DNA of 64,000 bases from Hydractinia symbiolongicarpus (taxonomy: Eukaryota; Cnidaria; Hydrozoa; Anthoathecata; Hydractiniidae), in the NCBI RefSeq assembly GCF_029227915.1, contig NC_079888.1, positions 24,036,001 through 24,100,000 on the forward strand, in the 5' to 3' direction. Below, piece by piece: positions 49,554 through 63,000 of the stretch. Both the position numbers and the translations under genes were made by a program. Every line of letters begins with the position of its first letter. Positions within the stretch are counted from its first letter, which is position 1. The notes under the pieces are model-generated. The model was not told where the DNA came from. It saw nothing but the letters and a program-made list of their open reading frames with translations, and did not search any database.

Positions 49554-49645
49554 CTTAATGAAAGAGGTTTAATCGCCGGAAAACGAAAACCCGCAATTTC
49601 TTAATGAAAGAGGTTTAATCGCCGGAAAACGAAAACCCGCGATTT
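49554..49645 (-). repeat. 46-bp direct duplication inside a monomer (copy B)
   Basis: This is the copy B counterpart of 29,432-29,523, offset by 20,122 bp. It has the same two CTTAATGAAAGAGG starts 46 bp apart and the same A/G difference between units, so the 46-bp duplication predates the 16.4-kb duplication. Confidence 0.92.
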
Positions 49646-49771
49646 CCCGTAAATCCCGGGCTTGGCCCGTATAGTCGAATGTATACAAAGAAAGTACCCT
49701 GTGAGTAAACTCATTTCCAGAACGATTTTTTAAATTATTTTTTCACCACTAAAACGCATCAGACTTCTAGT

Positions 49772-49812
49772 TTTTAAAAATGTTTTCAAATGTTTTCGAA
49801 ATCGTTCGGGAA
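49772..49812. other. Inversion junction 4 (reverse to forward), duplicate of junction 2
   Basis: The 10-mer AAATGTTTTC at 49,778-49,787 repeats at 49,788-49,797, followed by G and then forward satellite AAATCGTTCGGG. It is identical to junction 2 at an offset of 20,122 bp. Confidence 0.93.
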
Positions 49813-51399
49813 ATGAGTTTACTCCCTGGGTACTTTCTTTGCATACTTTTGACTATACGGGCCAAGCCCGGGATTTACGGGAAAACGCGGGATTTCGTTT
49901 GCCGGCGATTAAACTGCTTTTATTCAGCGTCTCATCAAAAAAGAAAACATTTTTGAAAACTACAAGTCTCATGCGTTTTAGTGGTGAAAAAGTAATTTAA
50001 AAAATCGTTCGGGAAATAAGTTTACTCCCTGGGTACTTTCTTTGTATACTTTTGACTATACGGGCCAAGCCCGGGATTTACGGGAAATCGCGGGTTTTCG
50101 TTTGCCGGCGATTAAACTTCTTTTATTCAGCGTCTCATCAAAAATGAAAACATTTTTGCAAACTACAAGTCTCATGCGTTTCAGTGGTGAAAAAAAAATT
50201 TAAAAAATCGTTCGCGAAATGAGATTACTTCCTGGGTACTTTCTTTGTATACATTCGACTATGCGGGCCAAGCCCCGGATTTACGGGAAATCGCGGATTT
50301 TCGTTTGCCGGCGATTAAACTTCTTTTATTCAGCGTCCCATCAAATATGAAAATATTTTTGAAAACTACAAGTCTCATGCGTTTAGTGGTAAAAAAATAA
50401 AATAAAAAATCGTTCGGGAAATGAGTTTACTCCCTGGGTACTTTCTTTGTATACTTTTGACTATACGGGCCAAGCCCGGGATTTACGGGAAATCGCGGGT
50501 TTTCGTTTGCCGGCGATTAAACTTCTTTTATTCTGCGTCTCATCAAAAATGAAAACATTTTTAAAAACTACAAGTCTTATGCGTTTTAGTGGTGAAAAAA
50601 CAATTTAATAAATCGTTCTGGAAATGAGTTTACTCCCTGGGTACTTTCTTTGTATACTTTTGACTATACGGACCGAGTCCGGCATTTAGGGAAATCGCAG
50701 GTTTTCGTTTGCCGGCGATTAAACTGCTTTTATTCAGCGTCTCATCAAAAATGAAAACATTTTTGAAAACTACAAGTCTCATGCCTTTTAGTGGTGAAAA
50801 AATATTTTAAAAAATCGTTCGGGAAATGAGTTTACTCCCTGGGTACTTTCTTTGTATACTTTTGACTATAGGGGCCAAGCCGGGATTTACGGGAAATCGC
50901 GGGTTTTCATTTGCCGGCGATTAAACTTCTTTTATTCAGCGTCTCACCAAAAATGAAAACATTTTTAAAAACTACAAGTCTCATGCGTTTTAGTGGTGAA
51001 ATAATAATTTAAAAAATCGTTTGGGAAATGAGTTTACTTCCTGGGTACTTCCTTTCTATACTTTTGACTATACGGGCCGAGTCCAGGATTTACGGGAAAT
51101 CGCGGGTTTTCGTTTGCCGGCGATTAAACTTCTTTTATTCAGCGTCTCATCAAAAATGAAAACATTTTTAAAAACTACAAGTCTCATGCGTTTTAGTGGT
51201 GAAAAAGTAATTTAAAAAATCGTTCGGGAAATGAGATTACTCCCTGGGTACTTTCTTTGTATACATTCGACTATACGGGCCAAGACCGGGATTTACGGGA
51301 AATCGCGGGTTTTCGTTTGCCGGGGATTAAACTTTTTTTATTCAGCGTCTCATCAAAAATGAAAACATTTTTGAAAACTACAAGTCTCATGCGTTTAGG

Positions 51400-53500
51400 G
51401 GTAAAAAAATAATATAAAAAATAGTTCGGGAAATGATTTTACTCCCTGGGTACTTTCTTTGTATACTTTTGACTATACGGGCAGAGTCCGGGATTTACGG
51501 GAAATCGCGGATTTTCGTTTGCCGGCGATTAAACTTCTTTTATTCAGCGTCCCATCAAATATGAAAATATTTTTGAACACTACAAGTCTCATGCGTTTAG
51601 TGGTAAAAAAATAATATAAAAAATCGTTCGGGAAATGAGTTTACTCCCTGGGTACTTTCTTTGTAAACTTTTGACTATACGGGCCAAGCACGGGATTTAC
51701 GAGAAATCGCGGGTTTTCGTTTGCCGGCGTTTAAACTTCTTTTATTCTGCGTCTCATTAAAAATGAAAACATTTTTAAAAACTACAAGTCTTATGCGTTT
51801 TAGTGGTGAAAAAATAATTTAAAAAATCGTTTGGGAAATGAGTTTACTCCCCGGGTACTTCCTTTCTATACTTTTGACTATACGGGCCGAGTCCAGGATT
51901 TACGGGAAATCGCGGGTTTTCGTTTGCCGGCGATTAAACTTCTTTTATTCAGCGTCTCATCAAAAATGAAAACATTTTTAAAAACTACAAGTCTCATGCG
52001 TTTTAGTGGTGAAAAAGTAATTTAAAAAATCGTTCGGGAAATGAGATTACTCCCTGGGTACTTTCTTTGTATACTTTTGACTATACGGGCAGAGTCCGGG
52101 ATTTACGGGAAATCGCGGATTTTCGTTTGCCGGCGATTAAACTTCTTTTATTCAGCGTCCCATCAAATATGAAAATATTTTTGAAAACTACAAGTCTCAT
52201 GCGTTTAGTGGTAAAAAAATAATATAAAAAATCGTTCGGGAAATGAGTTTACTCCCTGGGTACTTCCTTTCTATACTTTTGACTATACGGGCCGAGTCCA
52301 GGATTTACGGGAAATCGCGGGTTTTCGTTTGCCGGCGATTAAACTTCTTTTATTCAGCGTCTCATCAAAAATGAAAACATTTTTAAAAACTACAAGTCTC
52401 ATGCGTTTTAGTGGTGAAAAAGTAATTTAAAAAATCGTTCGGGAAATGAGATTACTCCCTGGGTACTTTCTTTGTATACATTCGACTATACGGGCCAAGC
52501 CCGGGATTTACGGGAAATCGCGAGTTTTCGTTTGCCGGCGATTAAACTTTTTTTATTCAGCGTCTCATCAAAAATGAAAACATTTTTGAAAACTACAAGT
52601 CTCATGCGTTTAGGGGTAAAAAAATAATATAAAAAATAGTTCGGGAAATGATTTTACTCCCTGGGTACTTTCTTTGTATAATTTTGACTATACGGGCAGA
52701 GTCCGGGATTTACGGGAAATCGCGGATTTTCGTTTGCCGGCGATTAAACTTCTTTTATTCAGCGTCCCATCAAATATGAAAATATTTTTGAAAACTACAA
52801 GTCTCATGCGTTTAGTGGTAAAAGAATAATATAAAAAATCGTTCGGGAAATGAGTTTACTCCCTGGGTACTTTCTTTGTATACTTTTGACTATACGGGCC
52901 GAGTCCAGGATTTACGGGAAATCGCGGGTTTTCGTTTGCCGGCGATTAAACTTCTTTTATTCAGCGTCTCATCAAAAATGAAAACATTTTTAAAAACTAC
53001 AAGTCTCATGCGTTTTAGTGGTGAAAAAGTAATTTAAAAAATCGTTCGGGAAATGAGATTACTCCCTGGGTACTTTCTTTGTATACATTCGACTATACGG
53101 GCCAAGCCCGGGATTTACGGGAAATAGCGGGTTTTCGTTTGCCGGCGATTAAACTTTTTTTATTCAGCGTCTCAGCAAAAATGAAAACATTTTTGAAAAC
53201 TACAAGTCTCATGCGTTTAGGGGTAAAAAAATAATATAAAAAATAGTTCGGGAAATGATTTTACTCCCTGGGTACTTTCTTTGTATACTTTTGACTATAC
53301 GGGCAGAGTCCGGGATTTACGGGAAATCGCGGATTTTCGTTTGCCGGCGATTAAACTTCTTTTATTCAGCGTCCCATCAAATATGAAAATATTTTTGAAA
53401 ACTACAAGTCTCATGCGTTTAGTGGTAAAAAAATAATATAAAAAATCGTTCGGGAAATGAGTTTACTCCCTGGGTACTTTCTTTGTATACTTTTGACTAT
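51400..53500 (+). repeat. 3-monomer higher-order repeat (~607 bp)
   Basis: The rare marker GCAGAGTCCGGG falls at 51,481, 52,089, 52,696 and 53,303, spacings of 608, 607 and 607 bp. Within each unit a GAGATTACTCC monomer, a short-A-run monomer with AATATAAAAAAT, and a GGCCGAGTCCAGG monomer tend to alternate, though the first interval includes rearranged monomers. Confidence 0.82.
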
Positions 53501-56024
53501 ACGGGCCAAGCACGGGATTTACGAGAAATCGCGGGTTTTCGTTTGCCGGCGATTAAACTTCTTTTATTCAGCGTCTCATCAAAAATGAAAACATTTTTGA
53601 AAACTACAAGTCTCATGCGTTTTAGTGGTGAAATAATAATTTAAAAAATCGTTTGGGAAATGAGTTTACTCCCTGGGTACTTTCTTTGTATACTTTTGAC
53701 TATACAGGCCGAGTCCAAGATTTACGGGAAATCGCAGGTTTTCGTTTGCCGGCGATTAAACTTCTTTTATTCAGCGTCTCATCAAAAATGAAAACATTTT
53801 TAAAAACTACAAGTCTCATGCGTTTTAGTGGTGAAAAAGTAATTTAAAAAATCGTTCGGGAAATGAGATTACTCCCTGGGTACTTTCTTTGTATACATTC
53901 GACTATACGGGCCAAGCCCGGGATTTACGGGAAATCGTGGGTTTTCGTTTGCCGGCGATTAAACTTTTTTTATTCAGCGTCTCATCAAAAATGAAAACAT
54001 TTTTGAAAACTACAAGTCTCATGCGTTTAGGGGTAAAAAAATAATATAAAAAATCGTTCGGGAAATAAGTTTACTCCCTGGGTACTTTCTTTGTATACTT
54101 TTGACTATACGGGCCAAGCCCGGGATTTACGGGAAATCGCGGGTTTTCGTTTGCCGGCAATTAAACTTCTTTTATTCAGCGTCTCATCAAAAATGAAAAC
54201 ATTTTTAAAAACTACAAGTCTTATGCGTTTTAGTGGTGAAAAAATAATTTAAAAAATCGTTCTGGAAATGAGTTTACTCCCTGGGTACTTTCTTTGTATA
54301 CTTTTCACTATACGGGCCGAGTCCGGGATTTAGGGAAATAGCAGGTTTTCGTTTGCAGGCGATTAAACTGCTTTTATTCATCGTCTCATCAAAAATGAAA
54401 ACATTTTTAAAAACTACAAGTCTTATGCGTTTTAGTGGTGAAAAAATAATTTAAAAAATCGTTCTGGAAATGAGTTTACTCACAGGGTACTTTCTTTGTA
54501 TACATTCGACTATACGTGCCAAGCACGGGATTTACGGGATATCGCGGGTTTTCGTTTGTCGGCGATTAAACTGCTTTTATTCAGCATCTCATCAAAAATG
54601 AAAACATTCTTGAAAACTACAAGTCTCATGCGTTTTAGTGGTAAAAAAATAATTTAAAAAATCGTTTGGGAAATGAGTTTACTCCCTGGGTACTTTCTTT
54701 GTATACTTTTGACTATACGGGCCGAACCAGGATTTACGGGAAATCGCAGGTTTTCGTTTGCCGGCGATTAAACTTCTTTTATTCAGCGTCTCATCAAAAA
54801 TGAAAACATTTTTAAAAACTACAAGTCTTATGCGTTTTAGTGGTAAAAAAATAATTTAAAAAATCGTTCTGGAAATGAGTTTACTCCCTGGGTACTTTCT
54901 TTGTATACTTTTGACTATACGGGCCAAGCACGGGATTTACGAGAAATCGCGGGTTTTCGTTTGCCGGCGATTAAACTTCTTTTATTCAGCGTCTCATCAA
55001 AAATGAAAACATTTTTGAAAACTACAAGTCTCATGCGTTTTAGTGGTCAAATAATAATTTAAAAAATCGTTTGGGAAATGAGTTTACTCCCTGGGTACTT
55101 TCTTTGTATACTTTTGACTATACAGGCCGAGTCCAAGATTTACGGGAAATCGCAGGTTTTCGTTTGCCGGCGATTAAACTTCTTTTATTCAGCGTCTCAT
55201 CAAAAATGAAAACATTTTTAAAAACTACAAGTCTCATGCGTTTTAGTGGTGAAAAAGTAATTTAAAAAATCGTTCGGGAAATGAGATTACTCCCTGGGTA
55301 CTTTCTTTGTATACATTCGACTATACGGGCCAAGCCCGGGATTTACGGGAAATTGTGGGTTTTCGTTTGCCGGCGATTAAACTTTTTTTATTCAGCGTCT
55401 CATCAAAAATGAAAACATTTTTGAAAACTACAAGTCTGATGCGTTTAGGGGTAAAAAAATAATATAAAAAATCGTTCGGGAAATAAGTTTACTCCCTGGG
55501 TACTTTCTTTGTATACTTTTGACTATACGGGCCAAGCCCGGGATTTACGGGAAATCGCGGGTTTTCGTTTGCCGGCAATTAAACTTCTTTTATTCAGCGT
55601 CTCATCAAAAATGAAAACATTTTTAAAAACTACAAGTCTTATGCGTTTTAGTGGTGAAAAAATAATTTAAAAAATCGTTCTGGAAATGAGTTTACTCCCT
55701 GGGTACTTTCTTTGTATACTTTTGACTATACGGGCCGAGTCCGGGATTTAGGGAAATAGCAGGTTTTCGTTTGCAGGCGATTAAACTGCTTTTATTCAGC
55801 GTCTCATCAAAAATGAAAACATTTTTGAAAACTACAAGTCTCATGCGTTTTAGTGGTGAAAAAATAATTTAAAAAATCGTTCGGGAATTGAGTTTACTCC
55901 CTTGGTACTTTCTTTGTATACTTTTGACTATACGGGCGAAGCCGGGATTTACGGGAAATCGCGGGTTTTCGTTTGCCGGCGATTAAACTTCTTTTATTCA
56001 GCGTCTCATCAAAAATAAAAACAT

Positions 56025-59000
56025 TTTTAAAAACTACAAGTCTTATGCGTTTTAGTGGTGAAAAAATAATTTAAAAAATCGTTCTGGAAATGAGTTTACT
56101 CACAGGGTACTTTCTTTGTATACATTCGACTATACGTGCCAAGCCCGGGATTTACGGGATATCGCGGGTTTTCGTTTGTCGGCGATTAAACTGATTTTAT
56201 TCAGCATCTCATCAAAAATGAAAACATTCTGGAAAACTACAAGTCTCATGCGTTTTAGTGGTAAAAAAATAATTTAAAAAATCGTTTGGGAAATGAGTTT
56301 ACTCCCTGGGTACTTTCTTTGTATACTTTTGACTATACGGGCCGAACCAGGATTTACGGGAAATCGCAGGTTTTCGTTTGCCGGCGATTAAACTTCTTTT
56401 ATTCAGCGTCTCATCAAAAATGAAAACATTTTTAAAAACTACAAGTCTTATGCGTTTTAGTGGTGAAAAAATAATTTAAAAAATCGTTCTGGAAATGAGT
56501 TTACTCACAGGGTACTCTCTTTGTATACATTCGACTATACGGGCCAAGCCGGGATTTACGGGAAATCGCGGGTTTTCGTTTGCCGGCGATTAAACTTCTT
56601 TTATTCAGCGTCTCATCAAAAATGAAAACATTTTTAAAAACTACAAGTCTCATGCGTTTTAGTGGTGAAAAAATAATTTAAAAAATCGTTTGGGAAATGA
56701 GTTTACTCCCTGGGTACTTTCTTTGTATACTTTTGACTATACGGGCCGAACCAGGATTTACGGGAAATCGCAGGTTTTCGTTTGCCGGCGATTAAACTTC
56801 TTTTATTCAGCGTCTCATTAAAAATGAAAACATTTTTAAAAACTACAAGTCTTATGCGTTTTAGTGGTGAAAAAATAATTTAAAAAATCGTTCTGGAAAT
56901 GAGTTTACTCACAGGGTACTCTCTTTGTATACATTCGACTATACGGGCCAAGCCGGGATTTACGGGAAATCGCGGGTTTTCGTTTGCCGGCGATTAAACT
57001 TCTTTTATTCAGCGTCTCATCAAAAATGAAAACATTCTTGAAAACTACAAGTCTCATGCGCTTTAGTGGTGAAAAAGTAATTTAAAAAATCGTTCGGGAA
57101 ATGAGATTACTCCCTGGGTACTTTCTTTGTATACATTCGACTATACGGGCCAAGCCCGGGATTTACGGGAAATCGCGGGTTTTCGTTTGCCAGCGATTAA
57201 ACTTTTTTTATTCAGCGTCTCATCAAAAATGAAAACATTTTTAAAAACTGCAAGTCTCATGCGTTTTAGTGGTGAAATAATAATTTAAAAAATCGTTTGG
57301 GAAATGAGTTTACTCCCTGGGTACTTTCTTTGTATACTTTTGACTATACGGGCCGAGTCCAGGATTTACGGGAAATCGCGGGTTTTCGTTTGCCGGCGAT
57401 TAAACTGTTTTTATTCAGCGTCTCATCAAAAATGAAAACATTCTTGAAAACTACAAGTCTCATGCGTTTTAGTGGTGAAAAAGTAATTTAAAAAATCGTT
57501 CGGGAAATGAGATTACTCCCTGGGTACTTTCTTTGTATACATTCGACTATACGGGCCAAGCCCGGGATTTACGGGAAATCGCGGGTTTTCGTTTGCCGGC
57601 GATTAAACTTTTTTTATTCAGCGTCTCATCAAAAATGAAAACATTTTTGAAAACTACAAGTCTCATGCGTTTAGGGGTAAAAAGATAATATAAAAGATCG
57701 TTCGGGAAATGAGTTTACTCCCTGGGTACTTTTTTGTATACTTTTGACTATACGGGCCAAGCCCGGGATTTACGGGAAATCGCGGGTTTTCGTTTGCCGG
57801 CAATTAAACTTCTTTTATTCAGCGTCTCATCAAAAATGAAAACATTTTTAAAAACTACAAGTCTTATGCGTTTTAGTGGTGAAAAAATAATTTAAAAAAT
57901 CGTTCTGGAAATGAGTTTACTCCCTGGGTACTTTCTTTGTATACTTTTGACTATACGGGCCGAGTCCGGGATTTAGGGAAATAGCAGGTTTTCGTTTGCA
58001 GGCGATTAAACTGCTTTTATTCAGCGTCTCATCAAAAATGAAAACATTTTTGAAAACTACAAGTCTCATGCGTTTTAGTGGTGAAAAAATAATTTAAAAA
58101 ATCGTTCGGGAATTGAGTTTACTCCCTTGGTACTTTCTTTGTATACTTTTGACTATACGGGCGAAGCCGGGATTTACGGGAAATCGCGGGTTTTCGTTTG
58201 CCGGCGATTAAACTTCTTTTATTCAGCGTCTCATCAAAAATAAAAACATTTTTAAAAACTACAAGTCTTATGCGTTTTAGTGGTGAAAAAATAATTTAAA
58301 AAATCGTTCTGGAAATGAGTTTACTCACAGGGTACTTTCTTTGTATACATTCGACTATACGTGCCAAGCCCAGGATTTACGGGATATCGCGGGTTTTCGT
58401 TTGTCGGCGATTAAACTGCTTTTATTCAGCATCTCATCAAAAATGAAAACATTCTTGAAAACTACAAGTCTCATGCGTTTTAGTGGTAAAAAAATAATTT
58501 AAAAAATCGTTTGGGAAATGAGTTTACTCCCTGGGTACTTTCTTTGTATACTTTTGACTATACGGGCCGAACCAGGATTTACGGGAAATCGCAGGTTTTC
58601 GTTTGCCGGCGATTAAACTTCTTTTATTCAGCGTCTCATCAAAAATGAAAACATTTTTAAAAACTGCAAGTCTCATGCGTTTTAGTGGTGAAATAATAAT
58701 TTAAAAAATCGTTTGGGAAATGAGTTTACTCCCTGGGTACTTTCTTTGTATACTTTTGACTATACGGGCCGAGTCCAGGATTTACGGGAAATCGCGGGTT
58801 TTCGTTTGCCGGCGATTAAACTGTTTTTATTCAGCGTCTCATCAAAAATGAAAACATTCTTGAAAACTACAAGTCTCATGCGTTTTAGTGGTGAAAAAGT
58901 AATTTAAAAAATCGTTCGGGAAATGAGATTACTCCCTGGGTACTTTCTTTGTATACATTCGACTATACGGGCCAAGCCCGGGATTTACGGGAAATCGCGG

Positions 59001-59603
59001 GTTTTCGTTTGCCGGCGATTAAACTTTTTTTATTCAGCGTCTCATCAAAAATGAAAACATTTTTGAAAACTACAAGTCTCATGCGTTTAGGGGTAAAAAG
59101 ATAATATAAAAGATCGTTCGGGAAATGAGTTTACTCCCTGGGTACTTTTTTGTATACTTTTGACTATACGGGCCAAGCCCGGGATTTACGGGAAGTCGCG
59201 GGTTTTCGTTTGCCGGCAATTAAACTTCTTTTATTCAGCGTCTCATCAAAAATGAAAACATTTTTAAAAACTACAAGTCTTATGCGTTTTAGTGGTGAAA
59301 AAATAATTTAAAAAATCGTTCTGGAAATGAGTTTACTCCCTGGGTACTTTCTTTGTATACTTTTGACTATACGGGCCGAGTCCGGGATTTAGGGAAATAG
59401 CAGGTTTTCGTTTGCAGGCGATTAAACTGCTTTTATTCAGCGTCTCATCAAAAATGAAAACATTTTTGAAAACTACAAGTCTCATGCGTTTTAGTGGTGA
59501 AAAAATAATTTAAAAAATCGTTCGGGAATTGAGTTTACTCCCTTGGTACTTTCTTTGTATACTTTTGACTATACGGGCGAAGCCGGGATTTACGGGAAAT
59601 CGC
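56025..59603 (+). repeat. 20-monomer duplication, first copy (offset 4,046 bp)
   Basis: The marker CTGATTTTATTCAGCATC with ACATTCTGG occurs at 56,191 and 60,237, and ACTGCAAGTCTC at about 57,247 and 61,293. Both are 4,046 bp apart. The segment includes one and a half 7-monomer units. Confidence 0.82.
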
Positions 59604-60070
59604 GGGTTTTCGTTTGCCGGCGATTAAACTTCTTTTATTCAGCGTCTCATCAAAAATAAAAACATTTTTAAAAACTACAAGTCTTATGCGTTTTAGTGGT
59701 GAAAAAATAATTTAAAAAATCGTTCTGGAAATGAGTTTACTCACAGGGTACTTTCTTTGTATACATTCGACTATACGTGCCAAGCCCAGGATTTACGGGA
59801 TATCGCGGGTTTTCGTTTGTCGGCGATTAAACTGCTTTTATTCAGCATCTCATCAAAAATGAAAACATTCTTGAAAACTACAAGTCTCATGCGTTTTAGT
59901 GGTAAAAAAATAATTTAAAAAATCGTTTGGGAAATGAGTTTACTCCCTGGGTACTTTCTTTGTATACTTTTGACTATACGGGCCGAACCAGGATTTACGG
60001 GAAATCGCAGGTTTTCGTTTGCCGGCGATTAAACTTCTTTTATTCAGCGTCTCATCAAAAATGAAAACAT

Positions 60071-63000
60071 TTTTAAAAACTACAAGTCTTATGCGTTTTA
60101 GTGGTGAAAAAATAATTTAAAAAATCGTTCTGGAAATGAGTTTACTCACAGGGTACTTTCTTTGTATACATTCGACTATACGTGCCAAGCCCGGGATTTA
60201 CGGGATATCGCGGGTTTTCGTTTGTCGGCGATTAAACTGATTTTATTCAGCATCTCATCAAAAATGAAAACATTCTGGAAAACTACAAGTCTCATGCGTT
60301 TTAGTGGTAAAAAAATAATTTAAAAAATCGTTTGGGAAATGAGTTTACTCCCTGGGTACTTTCTTTGTATACTTTTGACTATACGGGCCGAACCAGGATT
60401 TACGGGAAATCGCAGGTTTTCGTTTGCCGGCGATTAAACTTCTTTTATTCAGCGTCTCATCAAAAATGAAAACATTTTTAAAAACTACAAGTCTTATGCG
60501 TTTTAGTGGTGAAAAAATAATTTAAAAAATCGTTCTGGAAATGAGTTTACTCACAGGGTACTCTCTTTGTATACATTCGACTATACGGGCCAAGCCGGGA
60601 TTTACGGGAAATCGCGGGTTTTCGTTTGCCGGCGATTAAACTTCTTTTATTCAGCGTCTCATCAAAAATGAAAACATTTTTAAAAACTACAAGTCTCATG
60701 CGTTTTAGTGGTGAAAAAATAATTTAAAAAATCGTTTGGGAAATGAGTTTACTCCCTGGGTACTTTCTTTGTATACTTTTGACTATACGGGCCGAACCAG
60801 GATTTACGGGAAATCGCAGGTTTTCGTTTGCCGGCGATTAAACTTCTTTTATTCAGCGTCTCATTAAAAATGAAAACATTTTTAAAAACTACAAGTCTTA
60901 TGCGTTTTAGTGGTGAAAAAATAATTTAAAAAATCGTTCTGGAAATGAGTTTACTCACAGGGTACTCTCTTTGTATACATTCGACTATACGGGCCAAGCC
61001 GGGATTTACGGGAAATCGCGGGTTTTCGTTTGCCGGCGATTAAACTTCTTTTATTCAGCGTCTCATCAAAAATGAAAACATTCTTGAAAACTACAAGTCT
61101 CATGCGCTTTAGTGGTGAAAAAGTAATTTAAAAAATCGTTCGGGAAATGAGATTACTCCCTGGGTACTTTCTTTGTATACATTCGACTATACGGGCCAAG
61201 CCCGGGATTTACGGGAAATCGCGGGTTTTCGTTTGCCAGCGATTAAACTTTTTTTATTCAGCGTCTCATCAAAAATGAAAACATTTTTAAAAACTGCAAG
61301 TCTCATGCGTTTTAGTGGTGAAATAATAATTTAAAAAATCGTTTGGGAAATGAGTTTACTCCCTGGGTACTTTCTTTGTATACTTTTGACTATACGGGCC
61401 GAGTCCAGGATTTACGGGAAATCGCGGGTTTTCGTTTGCCGGCGATTAAACTGTTTTTATTCAGCGTCTCATCAAAAATGAAAACATTCTTGAAAACTAC
61501 AAGTCTCATGCGTTTTAGTGGTGAAAAAGTAATTTAAAAAATCGTTCGGGAAATGAGATTACTCCCTGGGTACTTTCTTTGTATACATTCGACTATACGG
61601 GCCAAGCCCGGGATTTACGGGAAATCGCGGGTTTTCGTTTGCCGGCGATTAAACTTTTTTTATTCAGCGTCTCATCCAAAATGAAAACATTTTTGAAAAC
61701 TACAAGTCTCATGCGTTTAGGGGTAAAAAGATAATATAAAAGATCGTTCGGGAAATGAGTTTACTCCCTGGGTACTTTTTTGTATACTTTTGACTATACG
61801 GGCCAAGCCCGGGATTTACGGGAAATCGCGGGTTTTCGTTTGCCGGCAATTAAACTTCTTTTATTCAGCGTCTCATCAAAAATGAAAACATTTTTAAAAA
61901 CTACAAGTCTTATGCGTTTTAGTGGTGAAAAAATAATTTAAAAATCGTTCTGGAAATGAGTTTACTCCCTGGGTACTTTCTTTGTATACTTTTGACTATA
62001 CGGGCCGAGTCCGGGATTTAGGGAAATAGCAGGTTTTCGTTTGCAGGCGATTAAACTGCTTTTATTCAGCGTCTCATCAAAAATGAAAACATTTTTGAAA
62101 ACTACAAGTCTCATGCGTTTTAGTGGTGAAAAAATAATTTAAAAAATCGTTCGGGAATTGAGTTTACTCCCTTGGTACTTTCTTTGTATACTTTTGACTA
62201 TACGGGCGAAGCCGGGATTTACGGGAAATCGCGGGTTTTCGTTTGCCGGCGATTAAACTTCTTTTATTCAGCGTCTCATCAAAAATAAAAACATTTTTAA
62301 AAACTACAAGTCTTATGCGTTTTAGTGGTGAAAAAATAATTTAAAAAATCGTTCTGGAAATGAGTTTACTCACAGGGTACTTTCTTTGTATACATTCGAC
62401 TATACGTGCCAAGCCCAGGATTTACGGGATATCGCGGGTTTTCGTTTGTCGGCGATTAAACTGCTTTTATTCAGCATCTCATCAAAAATGAAAACATTCT
62501 TGAAAACTACAAGTCTCATGCGTTTTAGTGGTAAAAAAATAATTTAAAAAATCGTTTGGGAAATGAGTTTACTCCCTGGGTACTTTCTTTGTATACTTTT
62601 GACTATACGGGCCGAACCAGGATTTACGGGAAATCGCAGGTTTTCGTTTGCCGGCGATTAAACTTCTTTTATTCAGCGTCTCATCAAAAATGAAAACATT
62701 TTTAAAAACTGCAAGTCTCATGCGTTTTAGTGGTGAAATAATAATTTAAAAAATCGTTTGGGAAATGAGTTTACTCCCTGGGTACTTTCTTTGTATACTT
62801 TTGACTATACGGGCCGAGTCCAGGATTTACGGGAAATCGCGGGTTTTCGTTTGCCGGCGATTAAACTGTTTTTATTCAGCGTCTCATCAAAAATGAAAAC
62901 ATTCTTGAAAACTACAAGTCTCATGCGTTTTAGTGGTGAAAAAGTAATTTAAAAAATCGTTCGGGAAATGAGATTACTCCCTGGGTACTTTCTTTGTATA

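Larger units (their letters stand above)
32969..49797 (-). repeat. Satellite block IV, reverse orientation (copy B)
   Basis: About 77 reverse monomers lie here, split by a retrotransposon at 45,623-46,927. Monomer types and order follow copy A except for local duplications. Outside the retrotransposon there is no gene. Reverse-strand open frames of 64-81 codons recur because the same monomers recur. Confidence 0.95.
30372..50696. repeat. 16.4-kb segmental tandem duplication, copy B (expanded to ~20.3 kb)
   Basis: Copy B repeats copy A in the same order. The offset is 16,383 bp at the left, 13,949 bp at about 35.2-37.6 kb, 19,217 bp just before the retrotransposon, 20,526 bp just after it, 20,122 bp at 48.7-49.8 kb, and 20,325 bp at the right end. 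These changes map the differences: B lacks an 11-monomer duplication and another monomer, gains 8- and 16-monomer duplications, carries the retrotransposon, lacks two monomers after it, and has one extra monomer after the last junction. Its right end, marked by GGACCGAG at 50,670, corresponds to 30,345 in copy A. Confidence 0.87.

Noticed and set aside
16588-49797. Giant transposon with the reverse blocks as terminal inverted repeats
   Set aside because: The sequence on both sides and inside is the same satellite. There is no transposase and there are no target duplications. Inversion plus duplication explains the layout.
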